Positions 54,527 to 63,714 of a stretch of 64,000 bases of DNA are shown here, in pieces (within the stretch, counting starts at the first letter, position 1; every line of letters begins with the position of its first letter). Below the pieces are notes generated by a model, which made no database searches, was not told the origin of the DNA, and worked only from the letters and a program-made list of their open reading frames with translations. The position numbers and the translations under genes are program-made. This DNA comes from Microbulbifer variabilis (GTDB taxonomy: Bacteria; Pseudomonadota; Gammaproteobacteria; Pseudomonadales; Cellvibrionaceae). The stretch lies in assembly GCF_020524905.1 (NCBI RefSeq), contig NZ_JAIVKI010000008.1, positions 1 through 64,000 on the forward strand. Direction: 5' to 3'.

Positions 54527-55681
54527 TTATAACTCAGCCAAACTCCAAAATACTGTTAAAGCGGCTCCGACAGACAGCAAACTCAAATAGGCCAAACCTA
54601 AAAAAGAGTATTTACATAGGGTTATTATCCAACCCTGCCGATAAACACGCTTTTGCATCCAAAATAGGTAGATAGGTACCCAAATAACTAGTGCTACCAA
54701 AAGTCCATCGAAAAATGAAGCAATTGTACTATAACCAGCTAGTTGCTCACCTAAAATGTAAAATAGATTGGCTATCAAAATACCCAAGCATATAAAAGCA
54801 TGGCTGTGCAATGCTACAATCAAATGCTCCATATAAAGCCTACGTTTAAAAAGGTATAGCATCCACAGCATCATGGCAAAAAATGGCAGCATGATGATCA
54901 AAGTGGAAGGCAGTGCTCCCAGAAATGCCTTTTTAAATCGGTTCGGGTCCTCAGTCACCCGCTCTACATTTTTATGGGCACTATCAACCTTCCTATTAAT
55001 CCAGCCTTCCACAGAATCAGGAAGCCATTTAACTTGTAAAAACTCTTTATCAAATTCTGCAATGGTTTCATTGAGCCCCGAGGCAATTTTATCTTTAGTG
55101 AAATTACCGGAATCAACAGACTCGCCTTCAATTCCGTTCAGGCTATTATTAAGCTCATTGAGGTCCGTTTTAAGTTCAACTTGCTCTTTAATAAGATCAG
55201 ATTCAAGCTCTTCCAGGTTGACAATTACGATGTCTTCATTGGCATGCTCTTGCTTAAGTTTCCGAATATTTTCTACGGCATTATCATAACCCTTTCCAGC
55301 AGACTCAACATCCACGGCTACAGTTTCAGAGTTGCTGAAGTTAATCGCCCAATCACTATTAATCTGAGTAACAAAAAAACTGGTAATACAAAGGAAAATA
55401 AACAACCGAACGGGACTTACATAGCGTACCCGACGACCAGAGAAATACTCAGCAGTTAAAAATCCCGGTCGAAAAAACAGCGAGGGCACTGTTTTCCATG
55501 TGCGTGAATCGAGTGCCAGAAGAGTGTCAAACAGGTCTCCAACGATGGAAGAAAAATGACGCACCATACCTTTTACCGGCTGGCCACATGCATAGCAGTG
55601 AGGGCCCAAAAGCGCGGTTTCGCAATTGGCACAAAAATTTGATTTTTGAGCTGTATAATTTGCAGATGCCGTATTACTCAT
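54527..55681 (-). CDS. DUF3667 family membrane protein, paralogue 3
   Basis: 384 residues, ATG start with AGGT nearby. It shares with paralogue 2 the exact blocks H-C-Y-A-C-G-Q-P-V-K-G-M-V-R-H-F-S-S and E-Y-F-S-G-R-R-V-R-Y-V-S-P-V-R-L and the C-terminal W-S-L-A-E-L. The linker (about 125-230) is coiled-coil-like (L-E-E-L-E-S-D-L-I-K-E-Q-V-E-L-K). First gene of the tandem set, downstream of a pepB-side hairpin. Identity is high in the membrane and zinc parts and low in the linkers. Confidence 0.82.
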   Translation of the reverse strand: MSNTASANYTAQKSNFCANCETALLGPHCYACGQPVKGMVRHFSSIVGDLFDTLLALDSRTWKTVPSLFFRPGFLTAEYFSGRRVRYVSPVRLFIFLCITSFFVTQINSDWAINFSNSETVAVDVESAGKGYDNAVENIRKLKQEHANEDIVIVNLEELESDLIKEQVELKTDLNELNNSLNGIEGESVDSGNFTKDKIASGLNETIAEFDKEFLQVKWLPDSVEGWINRKVDSAHKNVERVTEDPNRFKKAFLGALPSTLIIMLPFFAMMLWMLYLFKRRLYMEHLIVALHSHAFICLGILIANLFYILGEQLAGYSTIASFFDGLLVALVIWVPIYLFWMQKRVYRQGWIITLCKYSFLGLAYLSLLSVGAALTVFWSLAEL

Positions 55682-55867
55682 TACCTATTACCTATCGACA
55701 TTAAAAATTATTATCTGACTTACACAGAACATACGCTCGAACCCAAGCATCAATTAACGAATAAAAATAAAAACTCCTCAGTTATAAGAAACCGACCAAT
55801 TATCCTGACTTTCAATTCGAATAAGAAATTTTTTGTAGACTCACGGGTCCAGGGATAGATAAAACAG

Positions 55868-55892
55868 AAACGCGCCTATTTTAGGCGCGTTT
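55868..55892. terminator. Terminator downstream of pepB; accessory/core boundary
   Basis: AAACGCGCCTA, loop TTT, TAGGCGCGTTT: 11-bp stem with A/T ends on both sides. It lies 30 bp past the pepB stop and close to where GC content rises to core level. Confidence 0.8.
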
Positions 55893-55922
55893 TGCAAGGC
55901 TTTTGGCAGTAATTGCTAGGCA

Positions 55923-57212
55923 TCAGTTATCCAGCAGAAAGCGTGCGATGGTCCGCAGTCCATGCCCCTTGGCGCCAGCCGCCCAAAGGTCATTAGCGCT
56001 TGGCTGGTAAGAGCCGGAGAGATCCATATGTACCCAGTTTCTCCCCTCTTCCGGTACGAAATAGGCAAGAAACGCAGCTGCAGTTGAAGCACCAGGCGTA
56101 CCTTCCAGGCCAATATTGGAGATATCGGCAAAATTAGAGGGGATTTGCTCCAGGTGGAAGGTTTCCAGCGGCAAGCGCCAGGCCCTCTCACTTTCCTGTG
56201 CAGCCGCATTCAGGACTTTTTGAGCCATTTTATCTTCGAAGCTGAAGACCGAATTAAAATCGCGGCCCACAGCCATTTTAGCGGCGCCGGTCAGGGTGGC
56301 AGCATCCAAAAGACAACGCGGGTTATCTTCCCCTGCGGCGAGTAGGCCGTCTGCCAATACCAGGCGACCTTCCGCATCGGTATTCAATACTTCGACGGTG
56401 ACACCATTCTTGTACTTAATAATATCGCCCAGTTTAAAGGCATGGCCGGAAACCAGGTTTTCCGCGCAGCAAAGGTATAGCTTCACCCTTTTTTCCAGGC
56501 CGCGAGCAATCGCCAGGGCGAGGCCTCCAGTCACCATAGCAGCGCCGCCCATATCGGATTTCATGGTGGCCATGTTATTGGAGGGTTTAATGCTGTAGCC
56601 ACCGGAATCGAAGGTAATGCCCTTGCCCACCAGGCAGATATCTACCGCCGCATCCGCATCGTCCGTGGGGTTGTAGTCGAGCTGTAGCATGACTGGCTCA
56701 CGCACACTGCCGCGGCCCACATTGTGGATACCGACAAAACCATCGCGCAGCAGATCATCCCCCGCCACAATGCGATAGTTAACCGCGCCTGGTGCAAGTG
56801 TTTGCAACATTTCCGCAGCGCTCTCCGCCAACACCCTAGGGGAAATATCATCCGGCGTGCCATTGGTAATCTCGCGAACCCAGCGCGCAGCTTTCTCACG
56901 TGCAGCCAGCTCTTTTAGCTCCCCCGCATCCTCGGTAGCCCAGTCGATTTTATTGCTGATGCGCGGATTAAAATAACCAGCCCAGAAAGCCCAGCGGCTT
57001 TCGATATCCCAGCCCTCACCACTAAGCGCCACCTCAGTTATCCCCATACCATCGAGGCGCCGCGCCGCGCGTTGGGCCGCTACTAATGCATCGCCTTTAG
57101 CTGCACCGATATGGATATGGGCTTCACCACCATTAAAACTGAGCAATGCCGCCTCACCCCAGGGTTCCCCCGCAGTGCTTTCCATCAAATGAACGCGCAT
57201 AACCTTTGCCAT
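55923..57212 (-). CDS. pepB: Aminopeptidase PepB (M17 family)
   Basis: 429 residues, matching the ~427-residue PepB branch rather than the longer PepA. Zn/Mn-dependent cytosolic exopeptidase that removes N-terminal residues, finishing peptide turnover. G-K-G-I-T-F-D-S-G-G-Y-S-I-K (about 210-223) and N-T-D-A-E-G-R-L (about 287-294) hold the metal ligands and the active-site Lys and Arg. D-A-A-T-L-T-G-A near 315 is also typical. First core gene on the right side. ATG start, second half of the gene very well conserved. Confidence 0.95.
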   Translation of the reverse strand: MAKVMRVHLMESTAGEPWGEAALLSFNGGEAHIHIGAAKGDALVAAQRAARRLDGMGITEVALSGEGWDIESRWAFWAGYFNPRISNKIDWATEDAGELKELAAREKAARWVREITNGTPDDISPRVLAESAAEMLQTLAPGAVNYRIVAGDDLLRDGFVGIHNVGRGSVREPVMLQLDYNPTDDADAAVDICLVGKGITFDSGGYSIKPSNNMATMKSDMGGAAMVTGGLALAIARGLEKRVKLYLCCAENLVSGHAFKLGDIIKYKNGVTVEVLNTDAEGRLVLADGLLAAGEDNPRCLLDAATLTGAAKMAVGRDFNSVFSFEDKMAQKVLNAAAQESERAWRLPLETFHLEQIPSNFADISNIGLEGTPGASTAAAFLAYFVPEEGRNWVHMDLSGSYQPSANDLWAAGAKGHGLRTIARFLLDN

Positions 57213-57375
57213 ACAAAACCTTTTTGAAACTTGTGTGCCAATTTAATTGGGATTCACGCTGCATTCTAACAGTACATCAAAAATACTCGACGATTGCGCC
57301 GCCACGAACACGACGGATAAACTGTTAGCAGAAACACAATAAACCTTCAGGAAGAGAAGATCTTAGGGAAAATTC

Positions 57376-58788
57376 ATGGCTAAATCCTGCCACTACCATT
57401 CCAGTGCCGATGCATCCTGGCAGTGCCAACCCTGTCAGCGCAAATACTGTAGCGAATGCATTCCGGGCTCCAGTGCCAATTATCAGGGCCTCGGTCCTGA
57501 ATGCCCACTGTGCCGCGAACCAGTGGAGTATATCGGCGCCAGTAACAGCGCCAAGCCTTTTTGGCAGATGGGAATTTTTTACTTCCTCTATGCCCTAAAA
57601 CCGGGGCCCCTGGCGATCATAGCCCTGGCGGCTGCGGCCAGTTTATTAATCTCGAGCCTGGGACTTTTAGCCATCGTAATCATAGTGGGAATCGTAGCCT
57701 TGGTGAGTCGCTACAACCTACTGGTTATCGAGCGGCTCGCCAGTGGGCAACTGGAGGCTCCGGGAATCGGTGATGCCCTGGACGGCAATAGCGCACCGCT
57801 GTTTCTAAAGGTCATCGCTATGACCCTGATTGCCGGTTTTGTCGGCTACAAGCTATTAGCCTTGGGCATGGGCGCCGTGCAGATTTATGCTTTCGCCCTC
57901 TTCCTGTTTGCGCCAGCAGCAATGATTATATTGGCCCTTGAGCACAGCCTGCGTGCAGCGATCAATCCGCTCAAGCTGCTGCAATTTACTTTGATTATCG
58001 GCTGGCCCTACTGGCTGCTGTGGATTACTACCACTGCGGTTTCCGCTGCGCCCAATTTACTGATGGCTATTGCCATCGAGAAGCTGCCACCCTGGTCCCT
58101 GGCTCCGGTGATCGCGGCTACTACCACCTACTTTTATATCGTGACCAGCGCGATGATGGGTTATATCTGTCTGTCACGGCAGCAGAAGCTGGGCATCCAG
58201 GCCGAACTGGAAGACGAAAGCGCATTTATGGACGAGGAGGAATTCAACCGGGCGCGCGCTCTGGCAGATGCACAAATATTAATGCGCGAGTCGAATTTGC
58301 CTGCCGCGCGCCAGGCCCTGGTAGATGGACTGCGCCGCCATCCCAATGACGAAGCACTCAACGAACGCTACTACCGCTTGCTTCTGGCAACCCAGGACCA
58401 AAAAGCCCTGCGGGAACTGGGTCCGCACCTGCTGGATAAGTTTGTACAAATCAACCGGCCACACAAAGCTGCAGAACTCTACCTGGCTACCGAACCGGCG
58501 CCGCCGATTACTAAACCCGACCTTCGCCACGCCCTGGCCAAGGTGCTCTATCAACAGCACAAATACCAGCAGGCGGCGCAATTGCTGAACAATCTGCACA
58601 AAGAAAATTATCCACAATTGGATGCCGCCTACTTGCTGCTCGCGCAGGTGTATATGGACGGATTGAGCCGGGAAGATCTAGCCAGGAAATTGCTACAGTT
58701 TATCAGGAAGAAATTCCCGAACACCCCTCTGGCCAATCAGATCGACGCTTTGTGGAAAGTATTAAACAGTTCAGAAAGTACACACTGA
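57376..58788 (+). CDS. B-box zinc-finger, membrane and TPR-like protein
   Basis: 470 residues. N-terminal zinc finger with C6, H8 ... C-Q-P-C ... C-S-E-C ... C-P-L-C (about 5-50, B-box-like). Then about six hydrophobic segments (67-105, 133-180, 198-235) resembling a DUF4013-type membrane domain, and a cytosolic helical C-terminus (about 280-470) with tetratricopeptide-like units (A-R-Q-A-L-V-D-G-L, Q-A-A-Q-L-L-N-N-L). AGGGA lies 7 bases before the ATG. Divergent from pepB. Function unknown. Confidence 0.75.
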   Translation: MAKSCHYHSSADASWQCQPCQRKYCSECIPGSSANYQGLGPECPLCREPVEYIGASNSAKPFWQMGIFYFLYALKPGPLAIIALAAAASLLISSLGLLAIVIIVGIVALVSRYNLLVIERLASGQLEAPGIGDALDGNSAPLFLKVIAMTLIAGFVGYKLLALGMGAVQIYAFALFLFAPAAMIILALEHSLRAAINPLKLLQFTLIIGWPYWLLWITTTAVSAAPNLLMAIAIEKLPPWSLAPVIAATTTYFYIVTSAMMGYICLSRQQKLGIQAELEDESAFMDEEEFNRARALADAQILMRESNLPAARQALVDGLRRHPNDEALNERYYRLLLATQDQKALRELGPHLLDKFVQINRPHKAAELYLATEPAPPITKPDLRHALAKVLYQQHKYQQAAQLLNNLHKENYPQLDAAYLLLAQVYMDGLSREDLARKLLQFIRKKFPNTPLANQIDALWKVLNSSESTH

Positions 58789-58900
58789 TTTATTCATAAG
58801 AGTCCGCAAATAGGAAGTATGAGCCAACAGCGCGTTTCGATTAAAAAGCAGCGCGCTTCGGTTATCAGCTTTTTTGCTTGCGGAAACAGCAGAATCACTC

Positions 58901-59266
58901 TCACCAATGCTTCAAAGCCCTGTTCCATATATACAAACAGCGGGCAAAGTCATTGTAGATTTTGTTAAGGCACCAACGCAGACCATGTATTTTTGACAGC
59001 CTTGCTTTCCACTGCTCACTGGGAGAATTCTCCCAGATGGCAATAAATGCTTCATAGCCCACCCGCAGATGCCCCTGTGTATCAATCACATACAGGCGTT
59101 CCCGCACAAACTCCAGGTCGACATCGAGCTGTTGTGCTTTGGCGTTATCAAGGTGGACATCTTCCCAATCCACACCACATGTGGTGTTTTTTTTCCTCTG
59201 TGCACGAATACCCGCATCGCATACCGGACAGGCAGAATTGTAGAAAACACGAATTTTCGCGGCCAT
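58901..59266 (-). CDS. DCC-family thiol-disulfide-like protein (DUF393)
   Basis: 121 residues from the ATG at 59266 (M-A-A-K-I-R-V-F-Y-N-S-A-C-P-V-C-D-A-G). F-Y-N-x-x-C-P-x-C is the signature of the DUF393/DCC family, with the thioredoxin-like C-P-V-C pair. The family's D-x-H-x-x-x-A... segment is V-H-L-D-N-A-K. A TTG directly after the cupin stop (59287) would add 7 residues. It lies downstream of the cupin gene on the same strand, suggesting one transcript. Reaction not established; a redox role is inferred from the cysteines. Confidence 0.82.
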   Translation of the reverse strand: MAAKIRVFYNSACPVCDAGIRAQRKKNTTCGVDWEDVHLDNAKAQQLDVDLEFVRERLYVIDTQGHLRVGYEAFIAIWENSPSEQWKARLSKIHGLRWCLNKIYNDFARCLYIWNRALKHW

Positions 59267-59287
59267 AAGGAAGCTCAGCGTTGGCAA

Positions 59288-59755
59288 TTAGCGGGGATGC
59301 TCAATATTTTCATGATCCACCAGCTCCCAGGGCAAGCCTTTGTTACGGTAAATTCTCTTATTTTTATTCGGGTAATCGGCCACATCGTGATCCAGGCGTA
59401 GGCCTACCACGATACAGCGTAGAGTACCCTCGCCAGTATTTTTCATTACATGGGGAAGGCCATTCGCGGGGTAACCAATAAAGTCCCCTTTGCTCACCGT
59501 ATGGGTTTCGTCACCAATTTGCACTGATGCCTGTCCTTGCAGGATATAGACACACTCATCTTCGAATTTATGACAGTGATATTCAGTGGACTCATACCCA
59601 GGCTCTATTTCGATGATATGAAAACCAAAACCGTTTATCCCGGTGATATCACCCAGGGATTTATTACGACGCACAGCATTCGGGTTTAGGAAGTGCACCT
59701 TGCGCTCCCCTTCCATTTCCAGGATTTCTTTGTTTTTAATAATAGATTTATTCAT
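59288..59755 (-). CDS. Cupin-domain protein
   Basis: 155 residues. The two cupin motifs are visible: H-C-H-K-F-E-D-E-C-V-Y-I-L-Q-G (metal ligands H-x-H...E) at about 63-77 and P-H-V-M-K-N near 104. A single conserved beta-barrel; enzyme or binding protein with Fe, Mn or similar. D-Y-P-N-K-N-K-R and a conserved R-N-K-G-L-P-W at the C-terminus are found in a group of uncharacterised cupins. Likely co-transcribed with the DCC gene. Substrate unknown. Confidence 0.85.
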   Translation of the reverse strand: MNKSIIKNKEILEMEGERKVHFLNPNAVRRNKSLGDITGINGFGFHIIEIEPGYESTEYHCHKFEDECVYILQGQASVQIGDETHTVSKGDFIGYPANGLPHVMKNTGEGTLRCIVVGLRLDHDVADYPNKNKRIYRNKGLPWELVDHENIEHPR

Positions 59756-59841
59756 TTGGCTCCCCTGCCAATTTGATCTTATTGATACTCACTGACGATT
59801 GTCCAATTGCCAATGTATCCCAATAAATAGACTGCTGCCTT

Positions 59842-61254
59842 CTAGGGCTGACCAGTTATTTCCATCCTCTGGGTTAGCGCCTTCATCTCCCGCGCACGCC
59901 CTTCCTCACCCAGGCGCCGGTAATAATTCACCAAAGCCATGCCCAACTTGGGTATCAGTGGATGCTGCACTCGTTGCGCGATAAGCCTGTTTAAAAGCTC
60001 TTCCAACCAGGACCAGTTTTTCACTTCAGCGGCACGACGCGCCATAAGCAGGCAGGCTTTGGCAGTTAGGGCACGAGGTTTCTGCGTAGATTGTCGATAG
60101 TTGCGGTAACCAGCCTCAAGAATACGGGCATCGATGGTCGGGTTGGCTGCCTGGGCGAATAGCGCCAAATTGGCGCGGTGATACGCCTCGCTGTCCGGAT
60201 TGATTGCGGTCAATTCGATATAGCGCTGAATCAGAGCCAGATGATCGGGATACAAACGTACTGCCGCGGCTGCCGCCTCAGAGGCCTCAATCAACTTGCC
60301 CTCTTCCTGGAATCGGTTAATACGCGCCAGCGCGCTCTGTTGTGGCGAGGGCAACTCCCCTTCCTCCTGCGGCATCTCCTTTAGCGGTGGGCGCCAGTAA
60401 ATCAGCAGCAGGGCCAGGGCAAATCCAGCCAATAAACCACCGGTGTGGGCCCAATAGGCGATACCCACCTCCCCGTAAAAGTAACCGAAGATTTCCTTAC
60501 CCAGCCATAGGGGCAGCACCATTAAAGCTGGTGCGCTGAACTCGCCAAACATAAATCCAACGGTGTAGAAGAATCGCAACCGCCGCACGCCGTAGATAGC
60601 AACGAACATGCCCATTATCGCTGACACGGCGCCGGAGGCGCCGACCATAGGCACATAACTGCCAGACTCCACCAGCATATGCAGACCAGCCGCGGCCAGG
60701 CCACCGAGTAAATAAAGGGCGATAAACCAGAGCCCGCCCAGAGCCAGCTCTACAGACAAGCCAAACAACAACAAAAACACCATATTGCCAATCAAATGAT
60801 CCCAGCTGCCATGTAGGAACATATGGCCGAGCATGCCAGCCACATTCGGCTCCGCCGGGATCAGGCCCAAGGCCATGCTGCTGACTTGATTGCGCAGCCC
60901 GGCAAAATGCATACGCTGTTGCAGCCACTGGCTCTGCCCTTCCTGCTTCAGCTTGGGCAGTAACCACTGGTGAAACTCCGTATTCCACAACAGTTCCCGG
61001 TAGACAAACTCCTCTCCCTCCACATCCATCTGCAGGCGCCACTCCGGGTGCTCCTCGTTGACGTAAACCAGAAAGCGCTGCTCTTCCAGGTCCGGCAGGT
61101 CACTGCCAAAGTAATACTCTTCCGCCTGCTGCCAGCGGGCCTCATCCCCCCCCTGGTAAAATACAAACATCAACAGGTTGGCGAGGATCAGCGCAAAGCA
61201 CATCAGTGGAGGGCGGCGCCAGTCTGGTTTATTTTGGATCGGGATTATCAGCAC
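59842..61254 (-). CDS. Rhomboid-family intramembrane serine protease with TPR-like tail
   Basis: 470 residues from a GTG at 61254 (AAGGA 7 bases upstream); the frame extends 17 codons further, without a ribosome site. One N-terminal membrane helix, a soluble insertion (about 45-130), then the rhomboid core: H-G-S-W-D-H-L-I-G-N-M near 150, the catalytic G-A-S-G with Ser near 205, and W-A-H-T-G-G with the catalytic His near 270. It cleaves membrane proteins within their transmembrane segment. After the core, about 170 residues of helical repeats (A-L-A-R-I-N-R-F-Q-E-E-G ...) could recruit substrates. Confidence 0.87.
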   Translation of the reverse strand: MLIIPIQNKPDWRRPPLMCFALILANLLMFVFYQGGDEARWQQAEEYYFGSDLPDLEEQRFLVYVNEEHPEWRLQMDVEGEEFVYRELLWNTEFHQWLLPKLKQEGQSQWLQQRMHFAGLRNQVSSMALGLIPAEPNVAGMLGHMFLHGSWDHLIGNMVFLLLFGLSVELALGGLWFIALYLLGGLAAAGLHMLVESGSYVPMVGASGAVSAIMGMFVAIYGVRRLRFFYTVGFMFGEFSAPALMVLPLWLGKEIFGYFYGEVGIAYWAHTGGLLAGFALALLLIYWRPPLKEMPQEEGELPSPQQSALARINRFQEEGKLIEASEAAAAAVRLYPDHLALIQRYIELTAINPDSEAYHRANLALFAQAANPTIDARILEAGYRNYRQSTQKPRALTAKACLLMARRAAEVKNWSWLEELLNRLIAQRVQHPLIPKLGMALVNYYRRLGEEGRAREMKALTQRMEITGQP

Positions 61255-61402
61255 CGGCGTTTCCTTATTGATATTGCACGAGCGCCCGATAGCAAAACGC
61301 AGCAATAAAAAATGACAGGGATGGAGCCGACTTTCTCGCCGGCCTTTTGGAAAATACTACGCCTGTTTGTGGCAACTCAAGCCCAGGGCAGCCCCAGCGG
61401 CA

Positions 61403-63595
61403 CTACTTCTTCTCGTTTTTCTCGTTTTTCTCGGCGCGGGCGATCAGCACCGGCGCATCCCAACTGCGCAGGTGCAGGTCTCGTTGCGGGAAAGGCACCT
61501 CGATACCCTTTTCACGGAACTCCCGCAACAACTCCAGATTGTAGAGTGCATAGGAGTCCCCCAGGGAGGTGACCATATTGCTGTTCACCCATACCACCAG
61601 TTTGAAGTTCAAAGCGCTATCGCCAAACCCCATCAGCCACACCTCAGTTTTGCGCTTCCAGTCGGTATGGGTGATATTGACCCGGGAGGCGGCTTCCAGT
61701 GCAGCCTCGCGCACCAGATCCGGGTCGGAGGAATAGGAAACCCCAAAGGACACATGGATACGGCGCACCGGGTCATCCAGGGTGTGGTTGATCACCCGCC
61801 CCGCTACAAACTCCGTATTCGGCACCAGGATATCCACGTTGTCACGGGTGGTGATGCGTGTGGAGCGTACATTGATATCGCGGATACGGCCAAAGACACC
61901 GGACTCCAACTCCACCAGGTCGCCCACCTTGAGTGGCCGCTCAAACAGCAAGATCACACCTGAGATAAAATTGGAAAAGATTGCCTGCAAACCAAAACCG
62001 AGCCCCACCGATAAAGCGCCGGCCACCAGTGCCAGCTTGGAGGTATCCAGGCCGAGCATGCTCAACACTATAATCAGGGCGACGCCGATATAGATGTAAT
62101 GCAATACCCGGCTCAAGTTGTACATAGAGGATTCGCTGGCGTGCTCCCTTCGCACGAGCCGATGTAGGAAGGCGCGGGTCAGCATCGACAGCAACCATGC
62201 ACATACCAGTACAAACACCATCTTGGCGATCAGACGCAACGTGATCGGGTTTTGCGCGATAGTAAACAGCTGGTAGTCCGCCAAAGTACGCCAGCGCTTG
62301 TAGACTTGGCGGCCTGTCAGAGCCAAGCGCTCGCGCACCGTGGCCCACCAACCCTGGCGCTCACGATAGACTTCCAGCTGGGCCTTTTCGTAGCGCTGGA
62401 TATCCTGCTCCAGGTCGTTGGCTCGCGCCAAACCGCTGCCAATTCGCTCAAAGTAAGCCCACCAACGACTCAGATCGGCTTTTTCTTCCTCATCCCGCCA
62501 AGCCACTACCTGCCGCTGGCGAATCGCCAGCTCCCGCGAGGTGCTCTCAATCACCGCAGTGGCATTCTCCAGTAGCTCACGGCTGACAACCAGCGTCTCC
62601 TCTTCATTCTTGGGATTCAATACGCGGTTGATGGACTGCAGCAGTTCACTCTTACGCTTGCCCAGATGCTCCTCCAACAGATCCACCTCCAACTGCATCA
62701 GAGTGAGGTCCTTTTTCATATTGACGTTGGGATCGGTGGAGGGGTCAGTGGTACTCTGAATACTGGTGCGGGTAGTGGCAATGCGCTCAATTTTCTTTTC
62801 GCTATCGGTGATGGATTTCTCCAGCTTTTCAGCGTCTTTCTCACTGAACTGCAGGTCATTGAGCATGCTTCGCAACTTGGTCTCTGCCAGATCAATTTTC
62901 TCCTGCCAGGTTCCTAGGAACTCATTCACCGTTTCCAGCTGCTCAATAATATTCAGGTGATTAACTTGCGCCAGCATCAGCGCTTGCGCCGCCTCATCTT
63001 CTTCATCACCTTTGGCGTCACGCAGAACAATAACCTGCTTGCGCAGCTGCGCCAGAGACTGTGCACGACTTTCACGTAACTGGCGCGCTTCCAACTGTAC
63101 CCCGCTCAAGCGGCGCTGACCTCGGCTGATGGCCGCATCGGCGCGGGCCCAGTCGAGCACAGTAGGCTTTTCCGGAAACTTCACATCCGGCATCAACTCA
63201 ACTTTTAAATACTCCTGGCGCTTGTTCCAAGTGACTTCCACTCCTTCCAAGCTTTGGGTGATTTTCTTCGCGCCTTTTTGCAGTGCCTCATCATCTTTCG
63301 GCAAATTCTGCTGCCACTCGTCCCAGCCCGCCTTTAAGGCCTGTAGCCACTCCCGCCGCTGTTCCGGTGATGCACTAGTCCAACCAGTCCACCAGTCTGC
63401 AGAGGGATCGGCAAAATCGGGGACTACCGGTTTAAATTCCTTGGGTTTGGTGCCGGGCAGCTGGGCGCTAGCCGCCAGGGAAAAAAGGACGAGAAAAATC
63501 AGGCAGAGGGCGAGCGAAATAAAGTGGGGTAATCGGTGTTCGGAGCAAGTCTTATGCTTTTCAAAATAATAGGAGTAACCACCAGCGCCCAGCAT
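61403..63595 (-). CDS. Large MscS-family mechanosensitive channel
   Basis: 730 residues from ATG 63595; the frame is open to 63748, but that part overlaps the neighbouring gene that ends at 63715. A signal peptide-like segment (F-I-S-L-A-L-C-L-I-F-L-V-L-F-S-L-A-A-S-A) is followed by a periplasmic region with long coiled coils (about 80-400). Membrane helices and the MscS core follow, with F-S-N-F-I-S-G-V-I-L-L-F-E-R-P-L-K-V-G-D near 560 and the C-terminal cytosolic vestibule. It opens under membrane tension and releases solutes during osmotic downshock. Similar to MscK/MscM-type large channels. The start is the least certain part. Confidence 0.87.
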   Translation of the reverse strand: MLGAGGYSYYFEKHKTCSEHRLPHFISLALCLIFLVLFSLAASAQLPGTKPKEFKPVVPDFADPSADWWTGWTSASPEQRREWLQALKAGWDEWQQNLPKDDEALQKGAKKITQSLEGVEVTWNKRQEYLKVELMPDVKFPEKPTVLDWARADAAISRGQRRLSGVQLEARQLRESRAQSLAQLRKQVIVLRDAKGDEEDEAAQALMLAQVNHLNIIEQLETVNEFLGTWQEKIDLAETKLRSMLNDLQFSEKDAEKLEKSITDSEKKIERIATTRTSIQSTTDPSTDPNVNMKKDLTLMQLEVDLLEEHLGKRKSELLQSINRVLNPKNEEETLVVSRELLENATAVIESTSRELAIRQRQVVAWRDEEEKADLSRWWAYFERIGSGLARANDLEQDIQRYEKAQLEVYRERQGWWATVRERLALTGRQVYKRWRTLADYQLFTIAQNPITLRLIAKMVFVLVCAWLLSMLTRAFLHRLVRREHASESSMYNLSRVLHYIYIGVALIIVLSMLGLDTSKLALVAGALSVGLGFGLQAIFSNFISGVILLFERPLKVGDLVELESGVFGRIRDINVRSTRITTRDNVDILVPNTEFVAGRVINHTLDDPVRRIHVSFGVSYSSDPDLVREAALEAASRVNITHTDWKRKTEVWLMGFGDSALNFKLVVWVNSNMVTSLGDSYALYNLELLREFREKGIEVPFPQRDLHLRSWDAPVLIARAEKNEKNEKK

Positions 63596-63714
63596 AGAGT
63601 ACACATCTGTCCGTGAAGCAGTATCTGCAAGGGGGAAGAGTTTGCCCCTAAGGGCATATGCCTTGAGTGTAGCCGAGAGCGGCCAAGCTCCCGACCCGCC
63701 AGAACAAAGAAAAC

